The translations under genes were made by a program, and so were the position numbers. 64,000 bases of DNA. It comes from Elephas maximus indicus. Its lineage: Eukaryota > Chordata > Mammalia > Proboscidea > Elephantidae. The stretch is from positions 92,496,968-92,560,967 of the forward strand of contig NC_064830.1 in the NCBI RefSeq assembly GCF_024166365.1, given 5' to 3'. Shown one piece after another: positions 34,326-46,545 of this stretch (position 1 is the stretch's first letter; each line of letters starts with the position of its first letter). The notes under the pieces are model-generated. The model worked only from the letters and a program-made list of their open reading frames with translations, searched no databases and was not told where the DNA came from.

Positions 34326-34960
34326 GAACAAGGACATAGACTTCTGCATTGAGGAGAAAGCAGTCTTGGACTAGCTGGGGCAGAGAGCTGCCAAAGAGAG
34401 CATCCAAGAAGATGTTCCCAGCAGCAGAAAGACCAAGTCCAAATGCTGGCTTAGGAAAATAGGTAATTTGACCAGAGGTGGCGGACCGGCCTACCCAACT
34501 GGCTCGTGTATATAGTTTTAGTAAATGTATCAGGACAGGAGCAGAAATAGGTCTTCTAGGACCACAGACTCCTGTGATTGGAGGGACGGAGAAGGCACAG
34601 GCAGGTCAGCCAAGACCTCACCTGAAGCCCTAGGTAAGGAATCTTGGGACCAGGTAGAGAAATGACTTGTTTATCTCAAGGGCCTATGTATAAACAGAAG
34701 ATTAAGAAGTAGGTTTGGGGAGATTTGGGGAGGCGTCCTGAACTTGTCTCCATAGAAAGTTTAGACTGGCTGTTTTAGCAGCCAGCAGACAGGGTGGAAG
34801 AAAAGAACAGGGCACTTACTACCCAGTAATGGTGTCAGCTCAGCCATTTTTGCTTAGTTGCCACAGGGTAAAGAATCTGTGCCATAAATTCTTTCATTCT
34901 TCTGGTATTGTACTTTATATTTTCCCTTCTGTTTCTTAATAAAGTTCTTTTGAAAAATTC
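34326..34960 (+). mobile_element. Possible LTR-like segment
   Basis: A stretch ending 'ttcttaataaagttctttt' (about 34932-34950), with AATAAA close to its end and a T-rich start to what follows, has LTR-like organisation. No target duplication or second copy was found. Low confidence. Confidence 0.25.
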
Positions 34961-36930
34961 TAGCCTTTTCTCACATGAATTAATGGGTAAGGGGAATTGT
35001 CTACTCTCAGGCCCAGATTGCAAAGGGAACCAGATCATCATGGACATCCCAGCTACAGCTCCAAAGATGCCGAACAGATTCCTTGGGAACATTGCAGGAA
35101 CAACGGACTCAGGCCCCATTTTTGAGCCTATCCTCATACCGGCTACTCCTTCTTCTTGCAGGACAGAGGAGGCCCTCTGGGCAGAGAAGCAAACTTTTCA
35201 GCCAACCCTTGGAGAGCCAGCAGGTGGTCTTGCCTGTCGGGTACATGTACGTGCACAGGCGTGGGAAACTGCGTGGAGGGGTAGGAGGTGGACCAGGGGG
35301 ACTAAGGTGTTCAGCCCACCACATTGGTCTCTGCGTGTTTCCTGGTTTGGGGAGCAAATGAACATCTCTGAGAACCTTCTAGCATGTTTCATTTGTGATC
35401 CTATAGCAGTCCTTGCAGGGCTGGATTATCAGCGCTCTAGGACTACCAGCCAAACCTACCCCTCTCACCTAGTTAGTCTCCAAGGCCCCTCAAGGAGTGT
35501 CCACCTTTGGCTTTTCCTGAGCAGGAAGAGGAAGTCCATAGGTCGTTACTTCGGACTCAGTTCACACAGCCTCTGGCCCCACCATCTGACACAGATCAGC
35601 AGTTACTAAACACCTACAAAAGCATCAGCCATCGACTTCCTGGAGCCCCCAGTAGGAACCATTAATATTATTTTGCAGACAGGGAAGCAGGCTTGGACCT
35701 GCTTGCTCATGATAAGTCAATTTAGATTCAGACTAAGGTTTGACTGACTCCAAGGCTGCCCTTCCATACTTTGGACACCAGATCCTCTGCCTTCCCCAAC
35801 CAGCTCTGAATCTTGGCCAAGTGACTCAAGACTGTGTCTCAGATTTCTCATGTATAAAATGAAAGAATTGAACAAAACGAGACCTGAGGTTCTTTCCTGT
35901 GCTAGGAGAGGTCTGGAATCCAGACAGAGAGGGTAGCTCAGAGACACCCCAATGCACTCTGCCGCCCATCTCATCCTCTGCCAGGACCACCCCTCTGCCC
36001 CCCAACCCCCATGGAGGAGTATGACAGTTACCAAGAGAATGTTTTCATGGTATGGAGGGAAGCGGGGCTGGGGGACCAGGGCCCTCCACTGAGTGGTGAC
36101 AGTCTGAATAAGAATCCTGCAATTCATCATCTAATGACTCAGCCCAGCTTTGGACTGGCGCCTTTGTGAACCCGGGGGAGCATGACTCAGCAGCTGAGGG
36201 GGCTGGTGGCAGGAGAGACTGCTGCAGTCCATGTGAGTGGTAACTGTGAGGAGAACGGCCTGTTCCCAGCTCCAAACCCCAAGGCCAGCTCCAAACCCCA
36301 AGGCGGAGCGTCTGCTTCTGTGGTCAGACACACATGGGCCTCCAGTTCCCAGCCATGTGGCTTAGCCTCCCTCAGACCTGCCCGGTCCTCTCCTTGTTTG
36401 GATTCTAGAAGTCACAGCCCCAGAGGCGTCAGGGGCCACCTGCATTCCCCACAGCCTTGGTATGCAGCTATGTGTAACAAGTGGCCATGAACACACACTC
36501 TACAGGCCTCCCTCCCAACACCACTTTTCCTGGGACACAAAGGCCTTTAAGAGCTCCAGAGGCCACACAGGCGGGAAGGGAAGGATGTGTCACAGACTGG
36601 GCACATGGCTGTCAGACCGTCTACAGCATCCCTCCCCCCTGCTGGGGGGGGGTCTTGATTTTGTTCAGGGGTCTGCTCAGAAAAGATCCCTTCACTCTCT
36701 GGAATAATTGTATCTATTTTCTGTCCTCTAACACTAGCTTAGGAACAATTCATCAACTTATGGAAAAACAGCCAAAGGGAGCTGAGGTGGAGTGGCCTCT
36801 GAACTTAGAGAGGGGACCTGGGCACCGAAGCCTCCCAGGGTGTCATTGGTCAAGCTGCAGGGTGTGCACAGACCACATTCTCTCCAACAGCACCTGCCTG
36901 CCCTCCTCTGGCAACCCCGATTACTTTCCC
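34961..36930. other. Intergenic unique sequence, no gene supported
   Basis: The longest frame (233 codons, 34908-35609 on +) starts in the LTR-like segment, overlaps counter-frames and has no recognisable domain. A MIR-like core lies at about 35800-35870. A short G run (gctggggggggg) is at about 36640-36650. Confidence 0.5.
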
Positions 36931-37470
36931 TTTTTAAAAAAATTTATTGTGGTTATGCACTGGGTGGGTATATATATATATATATATATATATGACATAA
37001 AAATTTGCCATTTTACCACTTTTAAACGTACAATTAAAAAAAAATTGGGTGCCATTAATTATATTCACAATGTTGTGCAACCATCACTATCCAAAACTTT
37101 TTCGTCACCCCCAAAGAGAAACTCAGTACCCCTTAAGCAATAACTCCCCATTTCTACCTTCCCCCAGCCCCTGGTAACCACTAACCTAGTTTCTTCTCTA
37201 CGCATTTGCCTATTCTAGATACTTCATATAAGTGGGATCATACAATATTTGTCCCCTTGTGTCTGGCTTATTCCACTCAGCATGTTTTCCAGGTTCATCT
37301 GTGTCATAGCATGTATCAGAACTTCCTTTGTCTTTATGGCTGAATAATATCCCATTGTCTGGATGTACCATATTTTGTTTATCCATTCATCTGTTGATGG
37401 ACACTTGGGTTGTTTCCACCTTTTGGCTCTTGTGAATTATGCTGCCATGAGCATTGGTGTACAAGTATGG
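36931..37470 (-). mobile_element. Antisense L1 3' end with (TA)n
   Basis: 'catttgcctattctagatac', 'gtgtctggcttattccactc' and 'tatccattcatctgttgatgg' are antisense L1. A TA microsatellite occupies about 36969-36993. The fragment closely parallels the one at 8620-9070. Confidence 0.8.
36969..36993. repeat. (TA)n microsatellite
   Basis: About twelve TA units inside an antisense L1 relic. Confidence 0.95.
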
Positions 37471-37953
37471 CCCTGATCACTTTCTAACTTAGATTAATTA
37501 TCCATACACAGATTCCTTTCTCCCCCACAAAACCCTGAAGGACAAGAATCAGGTGTTCAATCAATAGTTGTTGACTGACAGAACAAATGAGTGAATTTAT
37601 GCCAAAACTGATTCACCTTCTAATCATTCATACTGGATATAACACTGAGAAGAGTTGGCAACTCTATTAATGGGGCAAGGTGTTGAGGCAAAAGAGGTTT
37701 ACCTCTTTTTCTTAGAAGGGAGGCAGGAATAAGAGTGAAGATATCCAAATTCTGAAGAACAATATAATAACTTCACCCTAGTGTTCTTTTTTCCATAGCA
37801 CTTTAGCTTTCTAAAATACTGTATCATTTAATTAACTATTCTGATTATTGTTTATTATCTACCCCCATTCCAACTCCCATTTCTGACAGAATGGAGCCCC
37901 ATAAGGACAGGGAACTTTGTTTTCTTCACTGATAAATCCCAAGCACTTAGAAT
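37471..37953. other. Unique sequence, no gene seen
   Basis: AT-rich single-copy DNA. The last ~70 bases ('ggagccccataaggacaggg', 'ccaagcacttagaat') resemble an L2 3' end. The SINE that follows used 'gcacttagaat' (37943-37953) as its target. Confidence 0.45.
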
Positions 37954-38108
37954 AAACCCGTTGCTCTCAAGTCGATTCCGACTCATAGCAACCTTATAGG
38001 ACAAAGTAGAATGGCCCCATAGGGTTTCCAAGAAGCGTCTGGTGGATTCGAACTGCCCAGCTTTTGGTTAGTAGCCGTAGCTCTTAACTACTGCGTCATC
38101 AGGGCTCC
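37954..38108 (-). mobile_element. AfroSINE, antisense, with 11-bp target duplication
   Basis: Complete copy flanked by gcacttagaat at 37943-37953 and 38109-38119. A shorter SINE tail fragment ('gttgccattgagtcaatccc') follows at about 38122-38170. Confidence 0.95.
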
Positions 38109-38199
38109 GCACTTAGAATTAAAAAAACCCGTTGCCATTGAGTCAATCCCAACTCATAGCTACCCTGTGGAATAGTGCTTGGGATATAGTAGGTGCTGG

Positions 38200-38450
38200 C
38201 TGAATGAATGATATCGATTGATCATTTACTCTGAGCCAGGCCCCTTACTATGTGCTCTGTACTTTATATGTATAATCTCACATAGTCCCCTCAACAATTC
38301 TATGAAAAAAAAGAAAAAAAAATTTTTTTTTTTTCTTCTATGAGGTAGGAATTATTAAAGATGACATTTTAAAGATGAGGAAAGTGAGGTTAAGAGAGGT
38401 TGCAACACGTGTACAAGATTGTTAGCAGCTGGGCAAATTGCTGGGGAGAG
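38200..38450 (+). mobile_element. MIR-like SINE
   Basis: 'tttactctgagccaggcccc', 'tataatctcacatagtcccc' and 'gatgaggaaagtgaggttaag' follow the MIR core and tail in sense. A poly-A/poly-T run interrupts it at 38306-38335. Confidence 0.8.
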
Positions 38451-39058
38451 GCCAAAGCCAACCGTGCCTGCCCCGGGCCAGCTCCTCACCTCAATGTTGT
38501 GACTGCGCAGCAGGCCTTCCAAGGGAGCCACACCCCATTTAATCTTATCTAGTCAATATTTTTTAGTCAATATTATCCTTTCTTTCCTTAGCCACCAACT
38601 TCCCACATGACCCCTTCACCTCCCAAAATAGACCTCTGCCCTCAGGTCCAGCTTCTCAGCTAAGAACCAGTCCTGAGAGGAGACAGCAACATGGAACTCC
38701 TGCAGGTCGAGGTGGGCAGGGCCTTCCCTACTGCTAGCTCAGCTCCAGGCAGCAGGAAACCCTCCTAAAGGTGATCTGGGGAGTTCCACACCCACAGGGC
38801 TTGGTCCTGGGAGTGGTAGGGTCCATGGGGTGGTGGGAAGTGAGCTACAGAAAGGGTGCCCCCACGCCAGTTCTGCAGCAGCTCCCGAGGGAGTGGTGAA
38901 GGGTTGGCCCTGAGCTGCACCTGGATGGTTTTGGCCTCTGCCCAGCAACTTGCTCCTAAGTGAACCCTGGAAAAGGATGGAGACCCAGGGGCATCTGCAA
39001 CAGAGGAAAAGAATGCATAGACCTGTGGGCATGCAGGTCTGTGCTCAGGGAGACACGG
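38451..39058. other. Unique GC-rich sequence, no gene seen
   Basis: Antisense frames of about 100 codons overlap in two phases (38739-39070). Neither shows a domain or exon structure. Confidence 0.45.
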
Positions 39059-39518
39059 TGTCTTAGTCATCTAGTGCTGCTATAACAAACACCATAAGCG
39101 GATGACCTTAACAAAGAGAAGTTTGTTTCCTTACAGTAAAGTAGGCTACAAGCCCAAATTCAGGGTGTCAGCTCCAGGGGAAGGCTTTCTTTGTCAGCCT
39201 TCTCATCATTCTTCCTCTAGACTAGGAGCTTCTTTGCGCTGCTCCAGGCGCTGCTTTCCTGGTGATATGAGGTCCCCAACTCTTTTCTTGCTTTCCTTTC
39301 CTTTTATGTCTTATAAGATAAAAAGCGGTGCAGGCCACACCCCAGGGAAACTCCCTTTACATTGGATCAGGGATGTGACCTGGTAAGGGTGTTACATCAC
39401 AACGTAATCCTCTTTAACATAAAATTACAATCACAAAATGGAGGACCACAGAATACTGGGAATTATGGCCTAACCAAGTTAATACATTTAGGGGGGGGAC
39501 ATAATTCAACCCATGTCA
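39059..39518 (-). mobile_element. Solo LTR of the 5-bp-TSD family, copy 3
   Basis: Starts TGTCTTAGTCATC and ends AACCCATGTCA, shorter than the other copies (about 460 bp) by an internal deletion near 39220-39240 and another near 39420. No clean target duplication could be seen here. Confidence 0.85.
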
Positions 39519-42500
39519 TACAGTGTTCGTCTGTCTCCATCCAAAGGTTCAGAAAGGGCAGTGAGAGAGGAAGGGCAGGAAACCTGGTGTCTAAGCAACA
39601 GCTGGAAGTGGGATTGATGCATTTCCTGGAGAACTGGTGTCTAGATGTTGGAGAAAACACTGCGGAGCCTCACGTATCGGTTTCTGCATGTGACTGGGGA
39701 AGGGCACGTGCGCACTTGTTTACATGTGAGGGTAGGTGTCTATCTCTGCAGTCTATAAGTGCGCAGGGGGTGGGTGGTAGGGGAAAATGAGACAGGCTGC
39801 TGGGTGTGCCCAGGTGGGCACCAGGCCAGCCTTCTCATCAAAGAATCAAGACTGGAATTTCCCCAAAGCTCATTTCCTATCATTTATTTCTCAGCGGAGG
39901 ACCACATCTGCCAAGGCTGCACAGGGAAAATGCTGGGTGTGGGCAAGGAGCACAGCCCTACAGGAGAGCCCCTGCGCCCTGTCCAACTCTAGGTCCAGAA
40001 AACCCATCCCCTCATGCAAAAGGCATATCCTCCCCACTCTCCAAGAAAGGGTCTCAGGGGGAGGAGAGCTGCCACCACTCACAACCAGGTGACCTCTTAC
40101 ATATTACTTAACCTCTCTGAACCTCTGCTCCTCATCTGTAAAATGGACACAATAATCTACCCCACGAGCTCCCAGGATAAACCAATGAGATAATGAATGT
40201 GAACGCACTCAGCCAGTGCCTGGGTCCCAGCGGATGTCATCAGTGCTCACTCACTCATTTTTCCCCTTGCCCCTCATGATCAGGTGCCTGCCCCCCACTC
40301 CTTGACCAAACACCAGTGAGAGCTGGTCTGTTTTCCTTCCACGCCATGCACCAGTCAGTCCACCGTGCAGAAAGTATTTATTGGGCCTGCTTCCAAGGAC
40401 CCAGTACCAATAATGCAAACAGCAAGTGCAGAAACACTGGGGGAAGAAACAGCCAGGTAGGGAAGGTGGCTGGTCACTCAGGTAAGGTGGCCTTATTAGG
40501 GTGGCTTCATCCCAGCCCAGCACCTGGTCCTCAGCTGACGTGTGCCCACCATGGACAAAGCAATCTCAGGGCAGAAGAACACGAACCAAACACACGAGGG
40601 GCAGCGGGTAGAACCAGAATGCCAGCTTACTCATTTAGACAGAGCTGCAGTCTCCAGGGGCCTGGACACATGTCTCCTGGGGGCTTCACAACGGAGTCAC
40701 CAAGAGTGGAATCAGAGCAAGGCCAGGGCATTGGATGAGTTTAATGGATGCTGTCATCACAGAGTGACAGCCTGAGACATCCCATGCCACTACAGGACAC
40801 ACGTCCAATGGCCTGGCTACTGATGTTTGCGGGACAGACGCCATAGCTCCTGGACAGCCTGGAGACCCAGTGCCTAGTATGGTTTCTCTGGATCCCCTGC
40901 CTCCCTCCCCAAAGCAGCTTGCAGATCCTCCTTGTGTTGGCAGACTTACCCTCAGGCAGAGAACAATGCAATTACTTAGTAACGTTATAATCACAATCTT
41001 ATCAGCCTCTCTGAGGTTTCACCCAAGTCGCCTTAATTGGATTTGGGGTATTCACAGACAGACAGTCTCCTAGGTAATTTCTACAGAGGGCTAACATCCT
41101 CTCCTAAACTGAGTTTCTTCCTAATTGAATTCTCTGAAGGCAAGGTTAGCTTCAAGGTACTTGGCTGTCAGGACCAAGCACCACCTGCACTGTGCAGTGT
41201 TAAGGGAAAATGAGGAACATGCAGACCCAAACAGCTCCTACCCCTAAAGTGTTTCCAGTCCAGTAAGGGAAACAAAACCAGCACATGGGAGATCGACACA
41301 AACAATCCAGTGCTCAACTGTGCTGTCCCACTGTGTAGATCAGGTCAAAGGAGGAAGCTGGGAAGGCTTTATGGAAAAGCTGGAATTTAAGTCAGGCCTT
41401 GGAGGTGATTTGCATAAGAAAAGCAGAGGGAAAAGGAGCATTCCAGAGTGGGTGTGTACTGTACAGAGGGGGAGCAGGTGTAATGACCCCCAGAGGTAGA
41501 AGAAACAGAAGGAAAGGCAGCAAGTGGACCTACCTAACTGCAAGAGATAGATAGGAAAAATGGAAGTCAGGTGGTGTAGATGGAGGGAGGGGGCAGATGT
41601 GACAAGATCCAGACTTCCCCTAGTTTATAAATTCCTTCTCCAGCCCTAGTCCACTCTCTCTTCATCCACAGTGCCCCTGCTGGACTTGTCAGAACTGGGA
41701 GAACTGGGCCCTGCCATGAACATGGCCCTGGCACATGCTCATCTCTCACATGCAAGCCCACGTTCCTCTCCAGCCAGCGGAGTTAACAGTCCAGGGATCG
41801 GGAAAGCGGGAGGAGAGGGGAACCTCCGCCCAGGCCAGAGACTCAGCCTGGCTGCTTTCCACCTGCTGCGTGCTGCCAACCGTGTCCCTGATTCAGCCGG
41901 AAAACCAGCCTGCATTCCAGACACAACATGACCTTGTCCCCTCATCTAGAAGCCCCTTGGGATTCCAAGAAATGATAACAGGGAGTTCCCAAGCCTGGGG
42001 CTTTCCACCTCAGCTCAGCCCTGCCTCCCACCCCTGCTCCCACTCCCCGAGTAAGCCAAAGGCAGAGAAGAGGAAGATGGCGTTTAGCACTCCACGTTTT
42101 CAAGGAATGAGGACTTGAGGATGGAGGACTTGAGCTCCGTTCAGAGAGCTTAGGTTCAGGGATAAGACACTGAATTCGTCCAAAGCAGAATGGTTTTCTT
42201 TAGCTCTAGTCTAAAGTGCAGAATGAGAAGGGGAGGCCCCCAAATTTCCCAGGCCAGAAGCCCCTCTGTAACTCCACCAGTGTGCCCTCTGAAGGAGCTA
42301 GCTGACAGAAACAAGACAGCTGCTCTCTGCTTACGCAAAAGCTGGCCAGGGCTGGGGGCTCAGAGGGGGCGCAGATTCTACCCACAGGGCCCACGCTTCT
42401 TTAAGACGGACCTGTCCGGGTCTGGGCCCAGCCCATGGGGCAGTGAGCTGGCAGGCCAAGCTGCGCCCTGGGAAAGAGAGGGTGTGCCTAAGGCAGCCGG

Positions 42501-42627
42501 CCGCGGCCCAGGCCTGTGAATAACGGGGACCTCATCGCCCCAGAGCTGCAGGGGAGGGAGCACCCCTGCAGGTGCTGACTAAGAGAGCAGGCCCAGGCAG
42601 GCAGGCAGAAAGCAAGAAGGCTTCTCC
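39519..42627. other. Intergenic unique sequence with MIR/L2 relics
   Basis: No gene recognised. A MIR lies at about 40090-40225 ('acctctctgaacctctgctc') and an L2-like piece at about 41345-41470 ('gctttatggaaaagctggaa'). Frames of 70-142 codons on both strands are unsupported; none is flanked by convincing splice sites in phase with another. Confidence 0.5.
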
Positions 42628-42772
42628 AGCTCCCGACTCATAGCAACCCTGTAAAAAATAGGACATGGTAAAACTGCCCCATAGGGTTTCCAAAGAGTAG
42701 CTGGTGGATTCTATCTGTTGATCTTTTGGTTTGCAGCCCAGCTCTTAACCACTATGCCACCAGGGCTCCAGC
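42628..42772 (-). mobile_element. AfroSINE, antisense, tail-truncated
   Basis: 'cgactcatagcaaccctgt' to 'tatgccaccagggctcc'. Confidence 0.9.
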
Positions 42773-43590
42773 TCCCACACATGGCAAATCCCCCGGCCTG
42801 TTCTGGGAGCCTCCATTTCTAGACCCTGCTCCCCAATTCCCCCATGACTCTGTTTCTCCAGGCTAGAATGCCCTCCCCTCAACTCCCCCCCAGGCCCGCC
42901 CACTTTATGGACTCTACCTGCTGCCCCTCAGGCCCCACCTCCCCAAACTCCTGATTTCCTGATCTTAGCTCCATTCTACAGACATTTGGCACAAACCTCC
43001 TTGGAGAACTTTTTGTCTCTCTAAATACCTGTCTTTCTCCACAGCAGACCCTAAGCCCCTCAGGGCAGGAGCCTCCTCTCCAGACCCGCCAGGCAGAGAA
43101 TGCTGTACTGCAAGCTCTTCACAAAGGGTTTCTATGACAATTCAGATAATTACTATTATTCTTCAACATGTGTCTCACAGGCTACCTCCCACAGGCCCCT
43201 CCTCCCCTTCCCCCAAGGGAAAGCGCCCTTTCCCTCCCCGAAACCTCTGAGCATTTTACTTGAGGCATTTGAGGCTTGGACTGACTCCTTCCACCCTGAG
43301 GTGAAGAGAGTCCCTCCACCCCATGGATCAGCCTATCTTCTCTCTCTTCTCCACCCACCACAGAGTCTAGCCTGAAGTCCCAGGAAAGCATTAAACCAGC
43401 CCACAGACACAAACAGGGCAAAGGGTAGTGCGTGAAAGCTGCTCCAGAGCAGGTGGGTCAAAGATCAAAGTGGCATGTGCTCCCCCTGCCCCGACCACAG
43501 TCTGTGGCTCCTGGTGGGGAAAAATGACCAATCCCCAGTTGGCCAGGTGGGCTCTGGGTGTGGTAAGAGGACCCCTGCCCCTCACAACCC
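42773..43590. other. Unique C-rich sequence, no gene seen
   Basis: Pyrimidine-rich single-copy DNA with short overlapping frames; nothing recognisable. Confidence 0.45.
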
Positions 43591-43601
43591 CAGGGCAGTC
43601 C

Positions 43602-43758
43602 AAACCCATTGCCATCGAGTCAATTCTGACTCATAGTGACCCCATAGGACAGAGTTGAATTGGCCCATATGGTTTTCAAGGAGCGGCCGGTGGATTCGAA
43701 CTGTCAACCTTTTGGTCAGCAGCCAAACGTTTAACCAATAAGCCACCAGGGCTCCTTT
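43602..43758 (-). mobile_element. AfroSINE, antisense, with 11-bp target duplication
   Basis: Flanked by cagggcagtcc (43591-43601) and cagggcagccc (43759-43769), one difference. Complete head and tail. Confidence 0.95.
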
Positions 43759-43894
43759 CAGGGCAGCCCAGGAGCCTAGAATTCCATAGCTCATACTCAT
43801 CTGGGCTAAGGCTGCAATCTCAATCCTAGAGGCATTTGAAGAGTTATTTAAAAACCAAACTGCCAGCGACGGCACTGGGTTGTTTTTTTTTTTT

Positions 43895-44015
43895 TTTTAG
43901 TGCCCCAAAGATTCTGATTGAAATCATCAGAGGCGGGGCCCGGGTATCACGATTTCTTTCAAAGCTGCTGGGTGAGTGTGATGTGCAGTTGGGGTTGAGA
44001 ACCACTGGGCCAAGG
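43895..44015. mobile_element. MER5-like DNA transposon relic
   Basis: 'attctgattgaaatcatcag', 'aggcggggcccgggtatcac' and the terminal 'ggttgagaaccactggg' match the common MER5 hAT-type element. Confidence 0.6.
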
Positions 44016-44925
44016 CACAGAATGGCAGAAAACGCAAGTGTGACTCAGGAGGTCTTACAACAGTGAAGTCATTAAGACCTGAGTTAGAATCAGTCCCTCT
44101 GTGTAGCAGACTATAGGGGTGGGTGAGGAATAGGACCTTGATCAGAAGAGCATTGATGGAAGGCAGGAAGGAGTTAAGGAAGGGCAAGCACTGGGGAGCA
44201 GTGGACACACAGTGAGGGGTCTAGACGGGCCCCAGGGCTGGGGAGTGGGGCACAGCGGAGGCACTGAGAAGCAGGAAGAGCCCAGGGCTCCGGAGCCAGC
44301 TCCTCTTACCAGCTGAGTGATGCTGGGCAAGAAACCTATGTCTTCTGTGCACCAGTTTTCTCATCGGAAGAGTGGAGATCACATCAATCCCTATCTCAGG
44401 GTCACGAGGGAATGAGAGAAGACCATGAATGTGATATACAGCCTGGCACACAGCAGTTGCTCTATATGTCTGAGCCATTGTTATTGCTGGTCGTTTGGGA
44501 AAGGGGGCTTTTCCTAAAACTCTAAAGAAAAGGTAAGCACTGAGCAGACACTCAAAACCTTAGAAAGGGATAGATTTGCAAACCCAAAACTGCCTAACCA
44601 AATTAACAGGGGCAAGCACAAATCCAAACTTGGCCTGGCATGAGTTTTTGGATGCTCAGCATCAATGCCTGGGAGGCCGGCCTCCAATCAGACTTGGCCT
44701 GGCCTCTGAATCCCTCCCACGGTTCGCTGCAGGCTCTAGCTCCTGAAAATTCTAGAACTTAGAGCCGTTGTTTTTGGTTTCCTGCAGCAAACTGGCCATT
44801 TGGGTCCTACGGCTATCCCAGCCCTAGCTACAGCTTGGCTCCTTTAGTTCCGCCCTGGCTACCCTGTGACCCTCCTGACCTTGGTAGTGGACCTCGGTTT
44901 CTCTCTAGGAGCTCATCTGCCTTAA
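44016..44925. other. Unique sequence with a MIR, no gene seen
   Basis: A MIR-like core at about 44300-44480 ('gtgatgctgggcaagaaacc', 'gttttctcatcggaagagtg'). The remainder is single-copy. Confidence 0.5.
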
Positions 44926-45118
44926 AATCAGTTGCTGTCGAGTCAATTCCAACTCATGGCAACCCCATGTGTGTCAGAGTAGAACTGTGATCCACAGGGC
45001 TTTAAATGGCTGATTTTTCAGAAGTAGATTGCCAGGCCTTTCTTCCAAGAGGCCTCTGGATGGACTCAAACCTCCAACCTTTCAGTTAGCAGCACCGTTT
45101 GCACCACCTTCGAAGGCC
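44926..45118 (-). mobile_element. Older AfroSINE-type SINE, antisense
   Basis: 'gttgctgtcgagtcaattcc', 'cagaagtagattgccaggcc' and 'ggactcaaacctccaacc' give the long subfamily in antisense. Confidence 0.85.
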
Positions 45119-45620
45119 ATAAAAGGATGCGAGGGACCATCTCTTACAGTTGTTCCAAAGCACGTTGACCAGCCCTCCAGCTGTCAACTCTAGCATCCTT
45201 ATCTGGAAGACAAGTAATGGTGGGGCATCCCCAGGCCTGAGGTTGTTTACCCGACTTGGGGGAAAGACCCACTGTCCCTTTCCTTGCCCCCTTGTTCCCT
45301 GGCGGGTGACTCTATCCCCTACGCATTGTTTTCTTTCCGGTGGAATTTCTGCTCTTGAGGACTCAGTGTTCTGGGTTACTCCCGTGGCCGTCACCACTCC
45401 TCACGTCCCGGTTTCCTCCTGTCCAGACAGTGTTGGCCATCAGCCAGGACCTATGACCATTCGTGAAGAGGACCTGGGCTAAGGGCAGCAAAGGGCTCAA
45501 ACAGGAAGTGAGAAGCTGAAGTTCAGCCTGGTGAGGGCCTCAGGGCCTCTTCTGCAGAACCCTGTAGTGCGTCCACCCACGGGCAGTGAGGCAGCGGGGG
45601 CCTGGGAGCAGGGGCAGATA
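45119..45620. other. Unique sequence, no gene supported
   Basis: A 110-codon + frame (45150-45482) and a 103-codon antisense frame overlap. Neither resembles a known family. Confidence 0.4.
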
Positions 45621-46200
45621 ACCCAGCAAGCAAGGTAAGCACAGGCTTACTTGTGCTTATTTACTAATCTGGAGTGAACAATTTCATCAACAATGTGGTG
45701 AAAAATGTGAAAATTGTTCATCTTTGATGTGGTGAAAAACATGGGAAATTGTTTACTATAGATTAGGAAAGGAGCCCTGGTGGTGAAATGGTTAATTGCT
45801 CAGCTGCTAACCAAAAAGTTGGCAGTTCAAAACCATCAGCAGCTCTGCGGGAGAAAGACGTGGCAGTCTGCTTCCGTAAAGATTTACAGCCTTGAAAACC
45901 CGATGTGGTGAAAAACGTGAAATTTCTCACTACAGGTTAGTAAGCAAGCACAAGTAAGCTTGTGCTTACCTTGCTCACTGGGTGATTCATCCCTGTCAGG
46001 GATTATAAATCTGAAGAGGCTTTGATTCTGTAGGAAGGTGCTGTGGGGTTGGGAGAGAGATAGATACCAGCCGTACCTAGAAGCAGAATCTTTGCTATGG
46101 TAAAAAATGTGAAATTTGTTCACTACGGATGATCTGGTAAGCAAGGTAAGCACTGTGCTTAGCTTGCCTATTGAATAATCTGCCCTTTCCCGGGAATAAG
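45621..46200. repeat. Palindromic interspersed repeat family, copy B (inverted and direct units)
   Basis: Here the unit occurs both inverted (gtgaacaatttcatc, 45674-45688) and direct (gtgaaaattgttcatc, 45708-45723; gtgaaatttctcac near 45918). A perfect hairpin AAGCACAAG/CTTGTGCTT lies at 45946-45954 and 45959-45967. Another, aagcactgtgctt, lies near 46149-46161. It shares 'ggctttgattctgtagg' and 'gtggggttgggagagagata' with copy A at 10.8 kb. A SINE is inserted at about 45767-45900. Confidence 0.75.
45767..45902 (+). mobile_element. AfroSINE-type SINE, long subfamily, sense, 3' truncated
   Basis: 'ggagccctggtggtgaaatgg', here shortened in meaning to the head, then 'ggagaaagacgtggcagtct' and 'aaagatttacagccttgaaa'. 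The RTE-like tail is missing, and sequence of the palindromic repeat resumes directly. Confidence 0.85.
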
Positions 46201-46529
46201 CCTGTGGTGGACAGCAAGGAGTTTCCACATGGGTGCGCCACTCCATCAGTGCAAGGCCTTCCTGGTTCAAGAGGAAGACAACAAGCTCTGAAAGACAGCC
46301 TAAGATTGAGGCCAATCTACAACGTTATCACCAGCAGGAGGTGGGTGGCGGCAGGCAGGACTACCCCAACCCTATATTGACTCTCTGCCCCCTGCATTTC
46401 CTGTAGGTTGCCGAGAGGTGACTGCTCACTCGCACCTCAGCTCTCCTGGCCTAGACCCTAGTGGAAGCAGACCCTCCACAAGCCAATTCCAGAAAAGAGC
46501 CCAACATGCCACCACCTCTCTGGGTTGTT
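46201..46529. other. Unassigned sequence after palindromic repeat
   Basis: No gene recognised. It may belong to the same element as the palindromic repeat. Confidence 0.35.
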
Positions 46530-46545
46530 AAATGTACCCCAGGTC

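Noticed and set aside
34908-35609. 233-codon open frame on +
   Set aside because: No domain, no homolog that I recognise, starts in a possible LTR, and overlaps counter-frames. Codon choice looks random.
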